A stretch of DNA of 64,000 bases from Gemmatimonadota bacterium (GTDB taxonomy: Bacteria; Gemmatimonadota; Gemmatimonadetes; Gemmatimonadales; GWC2-71-9), in contig JADJPD010000001.1 in assembly GCA_016713435.1 (NCBI GenBank), positions 868,001 to 932,000 on the forward strand, given 5' to 3'. The position numbers were made by a program, and so were the translations under genes. A model generated the notes under the pieces. The model saw nothing but the letters and a program-made list of their open reading frames with translations. It did no database searches and was not told where the DNA came from. This document shows, piece by piece, positions 29,029 to 38,437 of this stretch. Numbering within the stretch: position 1 is the first letter of the stretch; each line of letters opens with the position of its first letter.

Positions 29029-30666
29029 TCAGCGAAGGACCCCCGCCAGCATCCCTCGCGCCTCCTCCACGATCCGCCCCAGGTGCGCCGCGTCCCGGAA
29101 GCTCTCCGCGTAGAGCTTGTACACGTTCTCCGTCCCCGACGGCCGCGCCGCGAACCAGCCCTCGGCCGTGGTCACCTTGAGCCCGCCGATGGCCGCCCCA
29201 TTTCCCGGCGCCGCGGTGAGCTTGGCGGTGATCGCATCACCGGCGAGCGTGCCCGCCGTGATCGCGGCCGGCACCAGCCGCTTGAACCCCGCCTTCTCCG
29301 CGGCCGTGCAGGGCGTGTCGATCCGCGTGTACGCCGGCGCGCCGAGCTCCCCCGTCAGGCGGCGATAGTGCACGCCGGGATCGTCGCCCGTGACGGCGGT
29401 GATCTCGGCCGCGAGCAGGCAGAGCAGCAGGCCGTCCTTGTCGGTGGTCCACACGCGGCCGTCCTGCTGCAGGAAGCTCGCCCCCGCGCTCTCCTCGCCA
29501 CCGAAGCAGACGCTGCCGTCGAAGAGCCCCGGCGTGAACCACTTGAAGCCGACGGGCACCTCGAGCAACCGCCGCCCGTGCCGGGCCACCACCCGGTCAA
29601 TGAGCGCGCTCGACACCAGCGTCTTCCCCACCGCCGCCCGCGGGGACCAGCCCGGCCGGTGCAGCAGCAGGTAGTCGATGGCCACCGCCAGGTAGTGGTT
29701 GGGGTTGAGGAGGCCGGCGGAAGGCGTCACGATCCCGTGCCGGTCGGCGTCGGGGTCACTGCCGAAGGCCACGGCGAACCGGTCCCGGAGGGCTACCAGC
29801 CCCGCCATGGCCTGCGGGCTGGAGCAGTCCATGCGGATCTTGCCGTCGTGGTCCAGCGTCATGAAGCCGAAGGTGGGGTCCACGCGATCGTTCACCACCG
29901 TGAGGTCGAGCCCGAAGCGCTCGGCGATGCGGGGCCAGTACGCCAGCGATGAGCCGCCGAGCGGGTCCACACCGAGGCGGACCTTGGCGGCGCGGACCGC
30001 GCCGAGGTCCAGCGCGCCCGCCAGCTCCTCGACGTACGGGCCCAGGAAGTCCTCCTGCCGAGTGGTGCCGGCGGCCAGCGCGGAGGCGTAGGCCACTCTG
30101 GCCACGCCGCGATTGCCCTCGCGGAGCAGCACGTTGGCGCGTTCCTGGATCCAGCCGGTGGCGTCGGTGTCGGCGGGGCCGCCGTTGGGCGGGTTGTACT
30201 TGAAGCCGCCGTCGCGCGGCGGGTTGTGCGACGGCGTGATGATGATCCCGTCCGCGCGGGGCCCCGTGGGATGCGCCGCATTCCAGCGCAGGATGGCGCG
30301 CGAGACCGACGGCGTCGGCGTGTACCCGCCCCCCGCCTGGATCACCACCGTGACGCCGTTGGCCGCCAGCACCTCGAGCGCCGTGCGCTCCGCCGGCCCC
30401 GATGCCGCGTGCGTGTCCTTCCCGACGTAGAGCGGCCCCGTGATCCCCTGCCCCGCGCGATACTCCACGATGGCCTGGGTGGTGGCCAGGATATGGGCCT
30501 CGGTGAAGGTCCCATCGAGCGGGGAACCGCGGTGGCCGCTGGTCCCGAAGCTCACCAGCTCCCCCGGCTGCCCAACGTCCGGGGTGCGCTCGGCGTATGC
30601 CCGCTCGAGCGCGGCGACATCAATGAGCTGGTCGGCCGGGGCCGGCTGGCCGGCGAGGGGGTGCAT
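29029..30666 (-). CDS. pgm: Phosphoglucomutase (alpha-D-glucose phosphate-specific)
   Basis: 545 residues, the usual length of the bacterial Pgm family. It interconverts glucose 1-phosphate and glucose 6-phosphate in the cytoplasm. The phosphoserine loop is TPSHNPP with S146; the metal-binding loop is FGSDPDADRHG (about 305-315); the sugar-binding loop GGEESAGASF (about 390-400) and the phosphate-binding RPSGTENVYK near the C-terminus complete the four-domain enzyme. Start ATG follows a GGAGG site. The gene is transcribed away from the DUF2231 gene and links sugar uptake to glycogen, trehalose or cell-wall precursor synthesis. Confidence 0.96.
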   Translation of the reverse strand: MHPLAGQPAPADQLIDVAALERAYAERTPDVGQPGELVSFGTSGHRGSPLDGTFTEAHILATTQAIVEYRAGQGITGPLYVGKDTHAASGPAERTALEVLAANGVTVVIQAGGGYTPTPSVSRAILRWNAAHPTGPRADGIIITPSHNPPRDGGFKYNPPNGGPADTDATGWIQERANVLLREGNRGVARVAYASALAAGTTRQEDFLGPYVEELAGALDLGAVRAAKVRLGVDPLGGSSLAYWPRIAERFGLDLTVVNDRVDPTFGFMTLDHDGKIRMDCSSPQAMAGLVALRDRFAVAFGSDPDADRHGIVTPSAGLLNPNHYLAVAIDYLLLHRPGWSPRAAVGKTLVSSALIDRVVARHGRRLLEVPVGFKWFTPGLFDGSVCFGGEESAGASFLQQDGRVWTTDKDGLLLCLLAAEITAVTGDDPGVHYRRLTGELGAPAYTRIDTPCTAAEKAGFKRLVPAAITAGTLAGDAITAKLTAAPGNGAAIGGLKVTTAEGWFAARPSGTENVYKLYAESFRDAAHLGRIVEEARGMLAGVLR

Positions 30667-30795
30667 GCATCCTCCAGGTTGCCGCTCATTCTACGCCCGG
30701 CCGGGCCCCGGCGCCACGCGGCCGGGCTGGCCCCGGACGGGCAAACGCGACAGATTCTCGCCCGGATCTCCCTTTCCCCCAGCCCCGGTTGCCCG

Positions 30796-31626
30796 ATGCC
30801 CGATATTGCCGCGCTCCATCCCCAGGTGGTTCACTTCGTCGTCGCCCTCGGCCTCGTGGGCGTGCTGTTCCGGATCGTCTCGCTGACGGGCAAGGCGGCG
30901 TGGACCAGCCCCGCGGCGGCCGCGCTCCTCATCCTGGCGGCCGGCGCCAGCGTCGTGGCCACCGAGTCGGGCGAGCAGGCGCATGGCATCCCCGAGCGCA
31001 TCCCCGGCGCGCGCGAGGTGGTGCACGAGCACGAGGAGGCGGGCGAGATGGCGCGGAACCTCCTCGTCCTCCTCGCCCTCGTCGAGGTGGCCGGCGTGGC
31101 CCTGGCCCGGAGCGACAAGGCGAAGTTCCTGCGCATGGGTTCCGCGGCCGTGGGCCTCGTCGCCTGCTTCTACCTCTACGAGGCGGGCGAGCACGGCGGG
31201 GAGCTGGTCTATTCGTACGCCGGCGGCGTCGGCACCCGCTCGGGCAACCCGGAGCACGTGACCCGTCTCCTCGTGGCCGGCCTCTACCAGCAGGCCCGCA
31301 CCAAGCGTCAGGCCGGCGACAGCGCCGAGGCCGCACGACTCATCGACGAACTGGCCCGCCAGCGCCCGGGCGATGCCGCCATCCAGCTCCTGCAGGCGGA
31401 GTCCGCGCTCCGCGACCGGAAGGACCCGGCCACCGCCCTCACCCTCCTCGCGGCGATCACCCCCTCCGACCGCGATCGCTTCGCCAAGATCCGCGTGGGC
31501 CTGCTCCGGGTGGACGCGTACCTCGCCGCCGGCTTCCGCGACTCGGCCCAGGCCACGCTGGCGCCGCTGGCGCAGGAGTTCCCCGACGCGCCGTGGCTCA
31601 AGGAGGCGCAGGCCAAGCTGCAGTAG
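30796..31626 (+). CDS. DUF2231-type membrane protein with TPR-like C-terminus
   Basis: 276 residues. The first 150 residues have four membrane helices with conserved histidines (LHPQVVHFVVALG near 7-19, VVHEHEEAGEMARN near 75-88, FYLYEAGEHGGELVYSYAGGVG near 123-144), typical of DUF2231, a family sometimes found with haem or redox partners. Residues 160-276 form tetratricopeptide-like helical pairs (LIDELARQRPGDAAIQLLQAESALRDRKDP, LAPLAQEFPDAPWL). The fusion suggests a membrane-anchored scaffold. Divergent from pgm; no further operon partner. Confidence 0.75.
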   Translation: MPDIAALHPQVVHFVVALGLVGVLFRIVSLTGKAAWTSPAAAALLILAAGASVVATESGEQAHGIPERIPGAREVVHEHEEAGEMARNLLVLLALVEVAGVALARSDKAKFLRMGSAAVGLVACFYLYEAGEHGGELVYSYAGGVGTRSGNPEHVTRLLVAGLYQQARTKRQAGDSAEAARLIDELARQRPGDAAIQLLQAESALRDRKDPATALTLLAAITPSDRDRFAKIRVGLLRVDAYLAAGFRDSAQATLAPLAQEFPDAPWLKEAQAKLQ

Positions 31627-31688
31627 GACGCCACGGCCCGGCCGGGCCGCTGCGGGGATTGCGCGAATGCCGGTCACTCTCGATCATG

Positions 31689-31720
31689 AGGGGGCGCCGC
31701 CCGTCCGGGTGGCGCCCCCT
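31689..31720 (+). terminator. Hairpin after the DUF2231 gene
   Basis: Stem AGGGGGCGCC / GGCGCCCCCT with a 12-nt loop, 62 nt after the upstream stop and 18 nt before the kinase ATG. No U-tract; could be a weak terminator or part of the kinase leader. Confidence 0.45.
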
Positions 31721-31737
31721 CCCTGCCTTCGAGTCCC

Positions 31738-34548
31738 ATGAGTGACGTTTCCCCGAGTCCTGCCTGGCCGGCCCCGGGCCTCGAGCGCGAGGTGCCGCCG
31801 ACCGCCCCGGCGCCGCCCCGCAGCACGGGGCTGCCGGGGGACCTGCTGGACATGGTGGTGGACAACTCGCCGGACTGGATCTTCGCCAAGGACGCCGCGC
31901 ATCGCTTCCTGTTCGTGAACCGCGCCTTCGCGCGGGCGCACGACACCACCCCGGCCGCCATGCTGGGCCGGCTCGACGCCGACTTCTGGCCGGCCGGCTG
32001 GACCGAGGACCATCCCGCCACCGGCCACGTTGGCTTCCACTCGGACGACCGCCGGGTCCTGGCCGGGGAGACCATCCGTCGCACCTACAGCCTGCCGGTG
32101 CCGGCCACCGGCGAGGCGGCCACGTACGAGGTGGTGAAGCGCCCCCTCCGGGACGCCCAGGGGGGCGTGCGCGGGGTGCTCTGCTACGCCCGGGACCTCA
32201 CCCCCCACCAGCGCGCCGAGGCGGCGCTGCGCGAGAGCGAGGCCCGCTTCCGCGCGGTGGTGGGCAACATCCCCGGGATCGTGTATCGCTGCGAGGTGGA
32301 GAGTCCCTATCGGGAGCTGTACGTGTCGCCGGGGATCGAGGAGCTGACGGGCTGGCCGGTGGCCGAGTACCTGGCCAGTGGCGTCACCATCATTCCGGAC
32401 GAGGACCGGCCCGCCGTCATCCGTGCCGTGGCCGCCGCCGTGGCCACCCGCAGTCCCTACCAGGTCCGCTACCGGATCCGCCGCCGCAACGGGGAGTTCC
32501 GCTGGGTGGAGGACCATGGACGCGCCTCCTATGACGATTCCGGCACGGCGCGCTGGCTGGATGGCGTGATCATCGACGTCACCCACACCGTGACCGCCGA
32601 GGATGCCGCGCGCGAGGCGGAGGAGCGCTTCCGGAACCTCGTGGACAACGTCCCGGGCGTGGTCTATCGCGCCGAGGTGGCGTTCCCGTGGCGCGACATC
32701 TTCCTCTCGGACGGCGTGGAGCGCCTGACCGGGTTCCCCACGAGCCGCCTGCTGGGGCCGGCGGGCCAGGGGTACGGCGAGCTGATCCTGGCGGAGGACC
32801 GGGAGGGGGTGGTGGCGGCCGTGGAGGCGGCGGTGCGCGCCCGCACGCCCTTTGCCATCCGCTACCGGCTGCGCCGGGCGGACGGCGGGATCCGCTGGGT
32901 GGAGGAGCAGGGCGTGGCGCACTACGACGCGGACGGCCGCGCCCTCTGGCTGGACGGCGTCATCACCGACGTCACCGCGCGCCGGGAGGCCGAGGCCGCG
33001 CTGCACCAGAGCGAGGCCCGGCTCCGCACCATCATCGACCACAACCCCGACTGCGTGGCGCTGCTCGACCGGCACGGCGCGCTGCTCGACATGAACCCGG
33101 CGGGCCTGGCCCTGGTCGAGGCGCCCTCGCTGGAGGCGGTGGTGGGCCGCTCGATCTGCGGCATGCTCGAGCCCACCAACCTGTCCGGCATCACCGCGGA
33201 CCTCGCCGCAGTCTTCCAGGGCGAGACCCGCCGTTTCCTCAGCGAGATCACCGCCCTGCAGGGGACCCGCAAGGTGATCGAGTCCACCATGGTCCCGCTG
33301 TGGGAGGACGCCGAGCGCCGCACGGTGCGCGCCGCGCTGCTCGTCACCCAGGACATCACCGAGCGGCGGCGGCTCGAGCTGCAGCTCCGCCAGGCGCAGA
33401 AGATGGAGGCGCTCGGCACCCTGGCCGGCGGCATCGCGCACGACTTCAACAACATCCTGGCCGCCGTCATCGGCCACACCGAGCTGCTGCGGCCCCTGCT
33501 GCCGGCGGGCGCGGAGGGGCAGGAGCACCTGCGCGGGATCCTCACCGCGGGCCAGCGGGCGCGCGACCTGATCCAGCAGATCCTCACCTTCAGCCGCGGC
33601 CGCGAACCCGAGCGGGTCCCCGTGGCGGTGGCCGAGATGCTCGCCGAGGCGCTCCGGCTGCTGCGGCCCTCCACCCCGGCCACCGTGGAGCTGGTGCTCC
33701 CTCCCGTCCCCGCCGACCTCGCCATCCTGGCCGACCCGACGCAGGTGCAGCAGGTGCTGCTCAACCTCTGCGGCAACGCGGCGCAGGCCATGCCGGGCGG
33801 CCACGGCCGGATCACCATCGCCGCCGAGCACGTGGAGCTGGCGGATGCCGCCGCCGGCCATCCCGAGCTGCCGCCCGGCCGCTACGTCCGCCTGGTGGTT
33901 GCCGACACCGGGAGCGGCATGAGCCCCGAGGTGCTGGAGCGGATCTTCGACCCGTTCTACACCACCAAGGCGCCGGGGGCGGGCACCGGACTCGGCCTCG
34001 CGGTGGTGCACGGCATCATGGTGGCCAATGGCGGGGCGGTGATGGTGCGGAGCACCCCCGGCCAGGGTTCGGCCTTCCACCTCTACTTCCCGCGCGCCGA
34101 GCTCCCCGCCGGCGCCCGTCCGCGCCAGTCGGGCCCCACCCGCGCCGTGCCCCCGGGTGAGGGGCAACGCATCCTCGTGGTGGATGACGAGCCGCCGCTC
34201 GTCGCCATTGCGTGCCGGGCGCTCGAGCGCCGCGGCTGGCGCGCCAGCGGCCACACCCGGCCCGCCGACGCGCTGGCCGCGCTCCGTGCCGCGCCCGGCG
34301 AGGTGGACCTGGTGCTCTGCGACCTCACCATGCCCCAGCTCTCCGGCCTCGACCTGGCCCGCGAGGTCCGGGCCCTCCGCCCTGACCTGCCGATCCTGCT
34401 CATGACCGGCTACGCCGGTGCCGTGGACCCGGCGGAACTGGCCGGGCTCGGCATCCTCGAGCTGGTGGAGAAGCCCTTCATGGCCGCGCACCTCGTGGAG
34501 GTGATCGCGCGGCACCTGCCCCGGCCCGGCACCCCCGCCCCCGCCTGA
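31738..34548 (+). CDS. Soluble four-PAS hybrid histidine kinase
   Basis: 936 residues without membrane segments. Four PAS/PAC units occupy about 40-160, 165-290, 295-420 and 425-545; the second and third are closely similar (NIPGIVYRCEV / NVPGVVYRAEV; ELTGWP / RLTGFP), pointing to internal duplication. The HisKA box is GGIAHDFNNILAAV with H568, then HATPase motifs (NLCGNAAQAM, DTGSGM, GTGLGLAVVHG). The C-terminal receiver (about 808-928) has VVDDEP, the acceptor in LVLCDLTMP and LVEKPF. PAS proteins of this kind sense redox state or small molecules in the cytoplasm, but no cofactor-binding residue is evident. No adjacent DNA-binding regulator. Confidence 0.9.
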   Translation: MSDVSPSPAWPAPGLEREVPPTAPAPPRSTGLPGDLLDMVVDNSPDWIFAKDAAHRFLFVNRAFARAHDTTPAAMLGRLDADFWPAGWTEDHPATGHVGFHSDDRRVLAGETIRRTYSLPVPATGEAATYEVVKRPLRDAQGGVRGVLCYARDLTPHQRAEAALRESEARFRAVVGNIPGIVYRCEVESPYRELYVSPGIEELTGWPVAEYLASGVTIIPDEDRPAVIRAVAAAVATRSPYQVRYRIRRRNGEFRWVEDHGRASYDDSGTARWLDGVIIDVTHTVTAEDAAREAEERFRNLVDNVPGVVYRAEVAFPWRDIFLSDGVERLTGFPTSRLLGPAGQGYGELILAEDREGVVAAVEAAVRARTPFAIRYRLRRADGGIRWVEEQGVAHYDADGRALWLDGVITDVTARREAEAALHQSEARLRTIIDHNPDCVALLDRHGALLDMNPAGLALVEAPSLEAVVGRSICGMLEPTNLSGITADLAAVFQGETRRFLSEITALQGTRKVIESTMVPLWEDAERRTVRAALLVTQDITERRRLELQLRQAQKMEALGTLAGGIAHDFNNILAAVIGHTELLRPLLPAGAEGQEHLRGILTAGQRARDLIQQILTFSRGREPERVPVAVAEMLAEALRLLRPSTPATVELVLPPVPADLAILADPTQVQQVLLNLCGNAAQAMPGGHGRITIAAEHVELADAAAGHPELPPGRYVRLVVADTGSGMSPEVLERIFDPFYTTKAPGAGTGLGLAVVHGIMVANGGAVMVRSTPGQGSAFHLYFPRAELPAGARPRQSGPTRAVPPGEGQRILVVDDEPPLVAIACRALERRGWRASGHTRPADALAALRAAPGEVDLVLCDLTMPQLSGLDLAREVRALRPDLPILLMTGYAGAVDPAELAGLGILELVEKPFMAAHLVEVIARHLPRPGTPAPA

Positions 34549-34580
34549 CCCGCGCCCCGCGCTCCCGGCTACCGTGGCCC

Positions 34581-36020
34581 GTGATCGCGCAGGTCACGGG
34601 GCCGCTGCTGTGCCTCCTCGCCATCCAGCTCGCGCCGGCGAGCCTCGACCCGGCCGCGCGGCGCACCCTCGGCGCGGGGCTCTGGATGGTCACCTGGTGG
34701 ATCACCGAGTGCGTGCCGATCCTCGCCACCTCGCTCCTGCCGCTGGCCCTCTTCCCGCTCCTCGGCATCGCCTCGAGCAAGGCGGCGGCGGCGCCGTACG
34801 CCAACGACCTCGTCTTCCTCTTCCTGGCGGGCTTCCTGCTGGCGGCGGCGCTGGAGAAGTGGGAGAGCCACGCGCGCGTGGCCTACCGCCTGGTGCTGCT
34901 GGTGGGGCTCTCGGGCCGGCGGGTGGTGCTCGGCGTCATGCTGGCGACGGGCGCCATCTCCATGTGGATCTCCAACACCGCCACCGCCGCCATGATGTAT
35001 CCCATCGCCGTGGCCATCGGCGGCCTCTTTGCCCGGGACCCGAAGGGGGACAACGCCCGCGCCGCCCTCATGCTCGGCGTGGCCTACGCCGCGTCCATCG
35101 GCGGCATGGCCACGGTCATCGGCTCACCGCCCAACCTGGTGGTGGCGGCGGCGCTGCGCGAGCTGGCGCACACGCCCGTCAGCTTCATGCAGTTCGCGGC
35201 CCTGGGCTTCCCCCTCACGGTGGTGCTGCTGCCGCTCTGCTGGCTGCTGCTGGTGTTCGTCACCTTCCGCGGCCAGCCCACCCTGGCCGGCGACGCCGGC
35301 GCCATGCTGCGCGAGCGGCTCGCGGCCCTGGGCCCCGTGCGGGGCGGCGAACGGCGGGTGCTCATCATCTTCACCCTCACCGCGCTCGCCTGGGTGCTGC
35401 GCGAGCGGAAGGACCTGGGCGGCGTCATGTTCCCCGGCCTCGTGGACCTGGCCCCCGGCCTCTCCGATGCCGCCATCGGGGTGGCGGCCGCCATCCTCCT
35501 CTTCCTGCTGCCGGGACGCGCCAAGGACGGCACCAGCGAGCCGCTCCTCACCTGGCGCGAGGCGCGGAAGATCCCCTGGGACGTGCTCTTCTTCTTTGGC
35601 GGCGGGCTCTCGCTGGCGCAAGTCATGGAGGCGCAGGGCCTCACCACCTGGTTCGGCACCGGCCTGTCGCACCTGCAGGGGCTGCCGCCCGCCGTCATCT
35701 ACCTCGGCGTGGCGATCACGGTGCTGGTCCTGAGCGAGCTGGCGTCCAACCTGGCCGTGGCCACCATGGTGATGCCCGTGGCCGCGGCGCTCGGCACCTC
35801 GGTGGGCCTCCCGCCGGCGCTGGTCATGCTCGTGGCCGGATTTGCGGCCAGCACCGGCTTTGCCCTGCCGATTGCCACGCCGCCCAACACCATCGTCTTC
35901 GGCTCGGGGATGGTGACGGTGCGGCAGATGATGCGGGCCGGGCTCCTGCTGGACCTGGTCTCCGTGTTCGTCATCGCCGCCGTGGTGGCCTGGCTCGGCC
36001 CGCTCGTCCTCGGCGGCTGA
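34581..36020 (+). CDS. DASS family (SLC13-type) anion:sodium symporter
   Basis: 479 residues from GTG, with 11 or more membrane helices. Two signature turns carry the substrate and sodium sites: SNTATAAMM (about 131-139) and the paired SNLAVATMVMPVAA near 390, together with PPNLVVAAAL and PPNTIVFGSGM. These match the divalent anion:Na+ symporter family, which imports dicarboxylates such as succinate or malate, or sulfate/phosphate in some branches; the anion is not predictable by eye. A TACCGTG box lies 11 nt before the GTG, so the transcript may be nearly leaderless. Confidence 0.9.
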   Translation: MIAQVTGPLLCLLAIQLAPASLDPAARRTLGAGLWMVTWWITECVPILATSLLPLALFPLLGIASSKAAAAPYANDLVFLFLAGFLLAAALEKWESHARVAYRLVLLVGLSGRRVVLGVMLATGAISMWISNTATAAMMYPIAVAIGGLFARDPKGDNARAALMLGVAYAASIGGMATVIGSPPNLVVAAALRELAHTPVSFMQFAALGFPLTVVLLPLCWLLLVFVTFRGQPTLAGDAGAMLRERLAALGPVRGGERRVLIIFTLTALAWVLRERKDLGGVMFPGLVDLAPGLSDAAIGVAAAILLFLLPGRAKDGTSEPLLTWREARKIPWDVLFFFGGGLSLAQVMEAQGLTTWFGTGLSHLQGLPPAVIYLGVAITVLVLSELASNLAVATMVMPVAAALGTSVGLPPALVMLVAGFAASTGFALPIATPPNTIVFGSGMVTVRQMMRAGLLLDLVSVFVIAAVVAWLGPLVLGG

Positions 36021-36058
36021 GGCGACGCCTCACTCTTACCGGCCCCACGGACGGTCGG

Positions 36059-36066
36059 TATCTTGG
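36059..36066 (+). promoter_or_regulatory. TATCTTGG promoter-like box upstream of the PP2C gene
   Basis: TATCTTGG in the 86-nt spacer, 48 nt before the ATG. One of the TAnCTTGG series; no conserved -33 element is visible. Confidence 0.4.
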
Positions 36067-36106
36067 GTGCCACCCCGGACCCCTGCAGCCGCTTCCCGGA
36101 GACCTG

Positions 36107-36970
36107 ATGACCGCCCCGGATACGACCCCGACCCGCCGCCCCCAGGACGACGAGCTCGACTACTACGGGCTGACCCATCAGGGCCTGGTGCGGAAGGTGA
36201 ACCAGGACCACTTCGTCGTGGGCGTGCTGCGGAAGCACCTCGACATCGCCTTCACCTCGCTGCCCGAGCTGGAGCAGAAGCGGATCGGCGACCAGCGCCT
36301 CGCCTCCATCGCCATGGTGGCCGACGGCGTGGGCGGCGGCAACAAGGGTGAGGAAGCCAGCCGCCTCGCCCTCGAGCACGCCACGGCCTACATCGGCCAC
36401 TCGCTCCGCGTCTACTACGGCGCCCCCGTCACCGAGGCCGACTTCATGGAGGCCCTCCAGGACGCCGCCATGGACTGCCACGCCGAGGTGGTCAAGCGCG
36501 CCAAGGAAGACCCGGACCTCGAGGGCATGGCCACCACGCTCACGCTCTGGCTCGGCGTGTGGCCCTGGGTGTACCTGGTGCAGGTGGGCGACTCCCGCTG
36601 CTACCTCTACAAGGACGGCACCCTCTCGCAGGTCACCCGCGACCAGACCATGGCCGAGGACATGATCGCCGAGGGGGTCTTCACCCGGTCGCAGGCGCTC
36701 AAGACCCGCTGGGCGCACGTCCTCTCCAGCTCCATCGGCGGCAGCCAGACCGTGCCCGTGGTCTCCCGTATCCCGGCCGCCTGGGGCAACATCTACCTCC
36801 TCTGCAGCGACGGCCTCACCAAGCACGTCACCGACGAGCAGATCAAGGAGGTCCTGTCGAGCCTCACCTCCTCGCGGGACGCCTGCGAGCGCCTGCTCCA
36901 GATGGCGCTCGACGGCGGGGGCAGCGACAACATCACCATCATCATCGGGCGGACCGTGCGGAAGGACTGA
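36107..36970 (+). CDS. PP2C-family serine/threonine protein phosphatase
   Basis: 287 residues, cytoplasmic, no membrane anchor. Canonical PP2C motifs appear in order: GLVRKVNQDHF (motif 1), MVADGVGGGNKGEEAS with the metal aspartate (motif 2), GMATTLTLWLGVW, VYLVQVGDSRCYLYKDG (motif 8 region), LLCSDGLTKHV and GGGSDNITIIIGR. It hydrolyses phosphoserine/threonine using two Mn/Mg ions. No Ser/Thr kinase is encoded in the window, so its partner lies elsewhere. The ATG is preceded by GGAGACCTG. A strong bidirectional terminator follows. Confidence 0.95.
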   Translation: MTAPDTTPTRRPQDDELDYYGLTHQGLVRKVNQDHFVVGVLRKHLDIAFTSLPELEQKRIGDQRLASIAMVADGVGGGNKGEEASRLALEHATAYIGHSLRVYYGAPVTEADFMEALQDAAMDCHAEVVKRAKEDPDLEGMATTLTLWLGVWPWVYLVQVGDSRCYLYKDGTLSQVTRDQTMAEDMIAEGVFTRSQALKTRWAHVLSSSIGGSQTVPVVSRIPAAWGNIYLLCSDGLTKHVTDEQIKEVLSSLTSSRDACERLLQMALDGGGSDNITIIIGRTVRKD

Positions 36971-37011
36971 CCCGGATGGACGGGTGCCGGGGAGGGGCTG
37001 CACGTGAAAAA

Positions 37012-37039
37012 GCGGGGCTCGTCCTGGGACGAGCCCCGC
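37012..37039. terminator. Bidirectional intrinsic terminator
   Basis: Stem GCGGGGCTCGTC / GACGAGCCCCGC with a CTGG loop. Five A residues precede it on the + strand, giving a U-tract for minus-strand transcripts; GCTGTTGC follows on the other side. It separates the convergent PP2C and APC permease genes. Confidence 0.8.
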
Positions 37040-37067
37040 GCTGTTGCGGTGAGACCGCCGCCCGCCC

Positions 37068-38381
37068 TCAGGCCCCGCCGAGCCGCAGCCGCTTCACGCC
37101 GAGGTAGATCGGGTAGCTGAGCGCCAGCAGCACCAGCGCCTTCACGCTGTTGGCCTTGTCGCCGATGACGGCGCCCACCAGGAACGCGATCGACGCCACC
37201 AGGACCAGCGCCGGCGTGAACGGGTAGAACGGCACCTTGAACGGCCGCGGCGTGTCCGGCTCCTTCCTCCGCAGCGCGAACACCGACAGGAACGACAGCG
37301 CGTAGTTGGCCACGAAGAAGAACGCCACGATGGCCAGCACCGTGTTGTAGCTGTCGGTGAGGATGAAGGCGAGCCCGATCCCGATGCTCGCCCAGTGCGC
37401 GCCCACCGGCGTGCCGCCGGCATTCACGCTGCGCAGCGCGCGCGGCAGGAGCCCGTCCTCCGCCATGGCGAAGGCCGGCCGCGAGGCCATGAGCATGATG
37501 GCGTTGAGCCCGCTGAGCACCGACACCAGGATCAGGCTGCGCACCAGCGTGTCGCTCTGGGCGCCGAAGATGGCGCGGCCCACCGTCGAGGCCACGAACG
37601 GGTCCCCCGCCATCCGCGCCACGCCGAGGACGCGGACGAACGTCACGTTGATGAGGAGGTAGATCGCGATCACCAGCAGCAGCCCGCTCACCATGGAGCG
37701 CGGGATGTCGCGGCCCGGGTTCTTGATCTCGCCGCCGAAGTAGAGGGGGCCGGTCCAGCCGTCATAGGTGTAGATGACGGCCTGCAGCGCCACGATGACG
37801 GCGCTGAACAGTGCGGCGCCCTGCAGCGTGGGCACCACGGGCGCCGGGGGCAGTTCGGGCACCGCCAGCAGCAGGCCCGCCGCAATGAGCGCGGCGAAGA
37901 GCAGCGCCTTGAGCGCGCTCAGCACCTGCTGGGCCGCGTCGCTCGTCTTCATGCTGCGCCAGTTGAGGAGCCCCACGAGCACCATCACCCCGCACCCGAT
38001 GGCCACCCGGTACGGCTCGAGCGCCGGCACGAAGGGCACCAGGTACTCGGCGAACACCATCGACACGAACGAGCCGCTCGCCGCCGTCGAGATCCAGTCG
38101 CTCCAGCCCACCACGAAGCCGGGATAGGGCCCGAGCCCCCGCCGCACGAAGACGTACTGCCCGCCGGAGCTGGCCACCATCGCCCCGGGCTCGGCCATGG
38201 TGATGGCGCCGAGCAGCGCGTAGAGCCCGCCGGCCACCCACACGCCGAGGAACAGCCCCGTGTCCGGCAGGCTCTTCGCCACGTCGCCCGGGGTCCGGAG
38301 GATGCCCACCACGATGGTATTGCCGAGCAGCACGGCGAGGCCGAAGGCCATGCCGAGCATCTGGAGCAGCTTCCCGGGCAT
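37068..38381 (-). CDS. APC family amino acid permease
   Basis: 437 residues with about 12 membrane helices. The first helix carries LLGNTIVVGILRTPGDVA, the conserved glycine-rich substrate-binding turn of the amino acid-polyamine-organocation family. The motif YTYDGWTGPLYFGGEIKNPGRDIPRS (about 225-250) is the cytoplasmic signature seen in the LAT/YfnA branch. It imports or exchanges amino acids; which one cannot be told. Start ATG lacks a good ribosome site, and an upstream extension is possible. A hairpin at 38402 separates it from the oxidoreductase gene upstream on the same strand. Confidence 0.92.
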   Translation of the reverse strand: MPGKLLQMLGMAFGLAVLLGNTIVVGILRTPGDVAKSLPDTGLFLGVWVAGGLYALLGAITMAEPGAMVASSGGQYVFVRRGLGPYPGFVVGWSDWISTAASGSFVSMVFAEYLVPFVPALEPYRVAIGCGVMVLVGLLNWRSMKTSDAAQQVLSALKALLFAALIAAGLLLAVPELPPAPVVPTLQGAALFSAVIVALQAVIYTYDGWTGPLYFGGEIKNPGRDIPRSMVSGLLLVIAIYLLINVTFVRVLGVARMAGDPFVASTVGRAIFGAQSDTLVRSLILVSVLSGLNAIMLMASRPAFAMAEDGLLPRALRSVNAGGTPVGAHWASIGIGLAFILTDSYNTVLAIVAFFFVANYALSFLSVFALRRKEPDTPRPFKVPFYPFTPALVLVASIAFLVGAVIGDKANSVKALVLLALSYPIYLGVKRLRLGGA

Positions 38382-38401
38382 AGGGGCTCTGGAAGGAGAG
38401 A

Positions 38402-38426
38402 GGCCCCCGGCGGGATGCCGGGGGCC
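38402..38426 (-). terminator. Hairpin after the Gfo/Idh/MocA gene
   Basis: Stem GGCCCCCGGC / GCCGGGGGCC with a 5-nt loop, 12 nt beyond the oxidoreductase stop and just before the permease start on the minus strand. No clear U-tract. Confidence 0.5.
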
Positions 38427-38437
38427 GGGGCACCGCG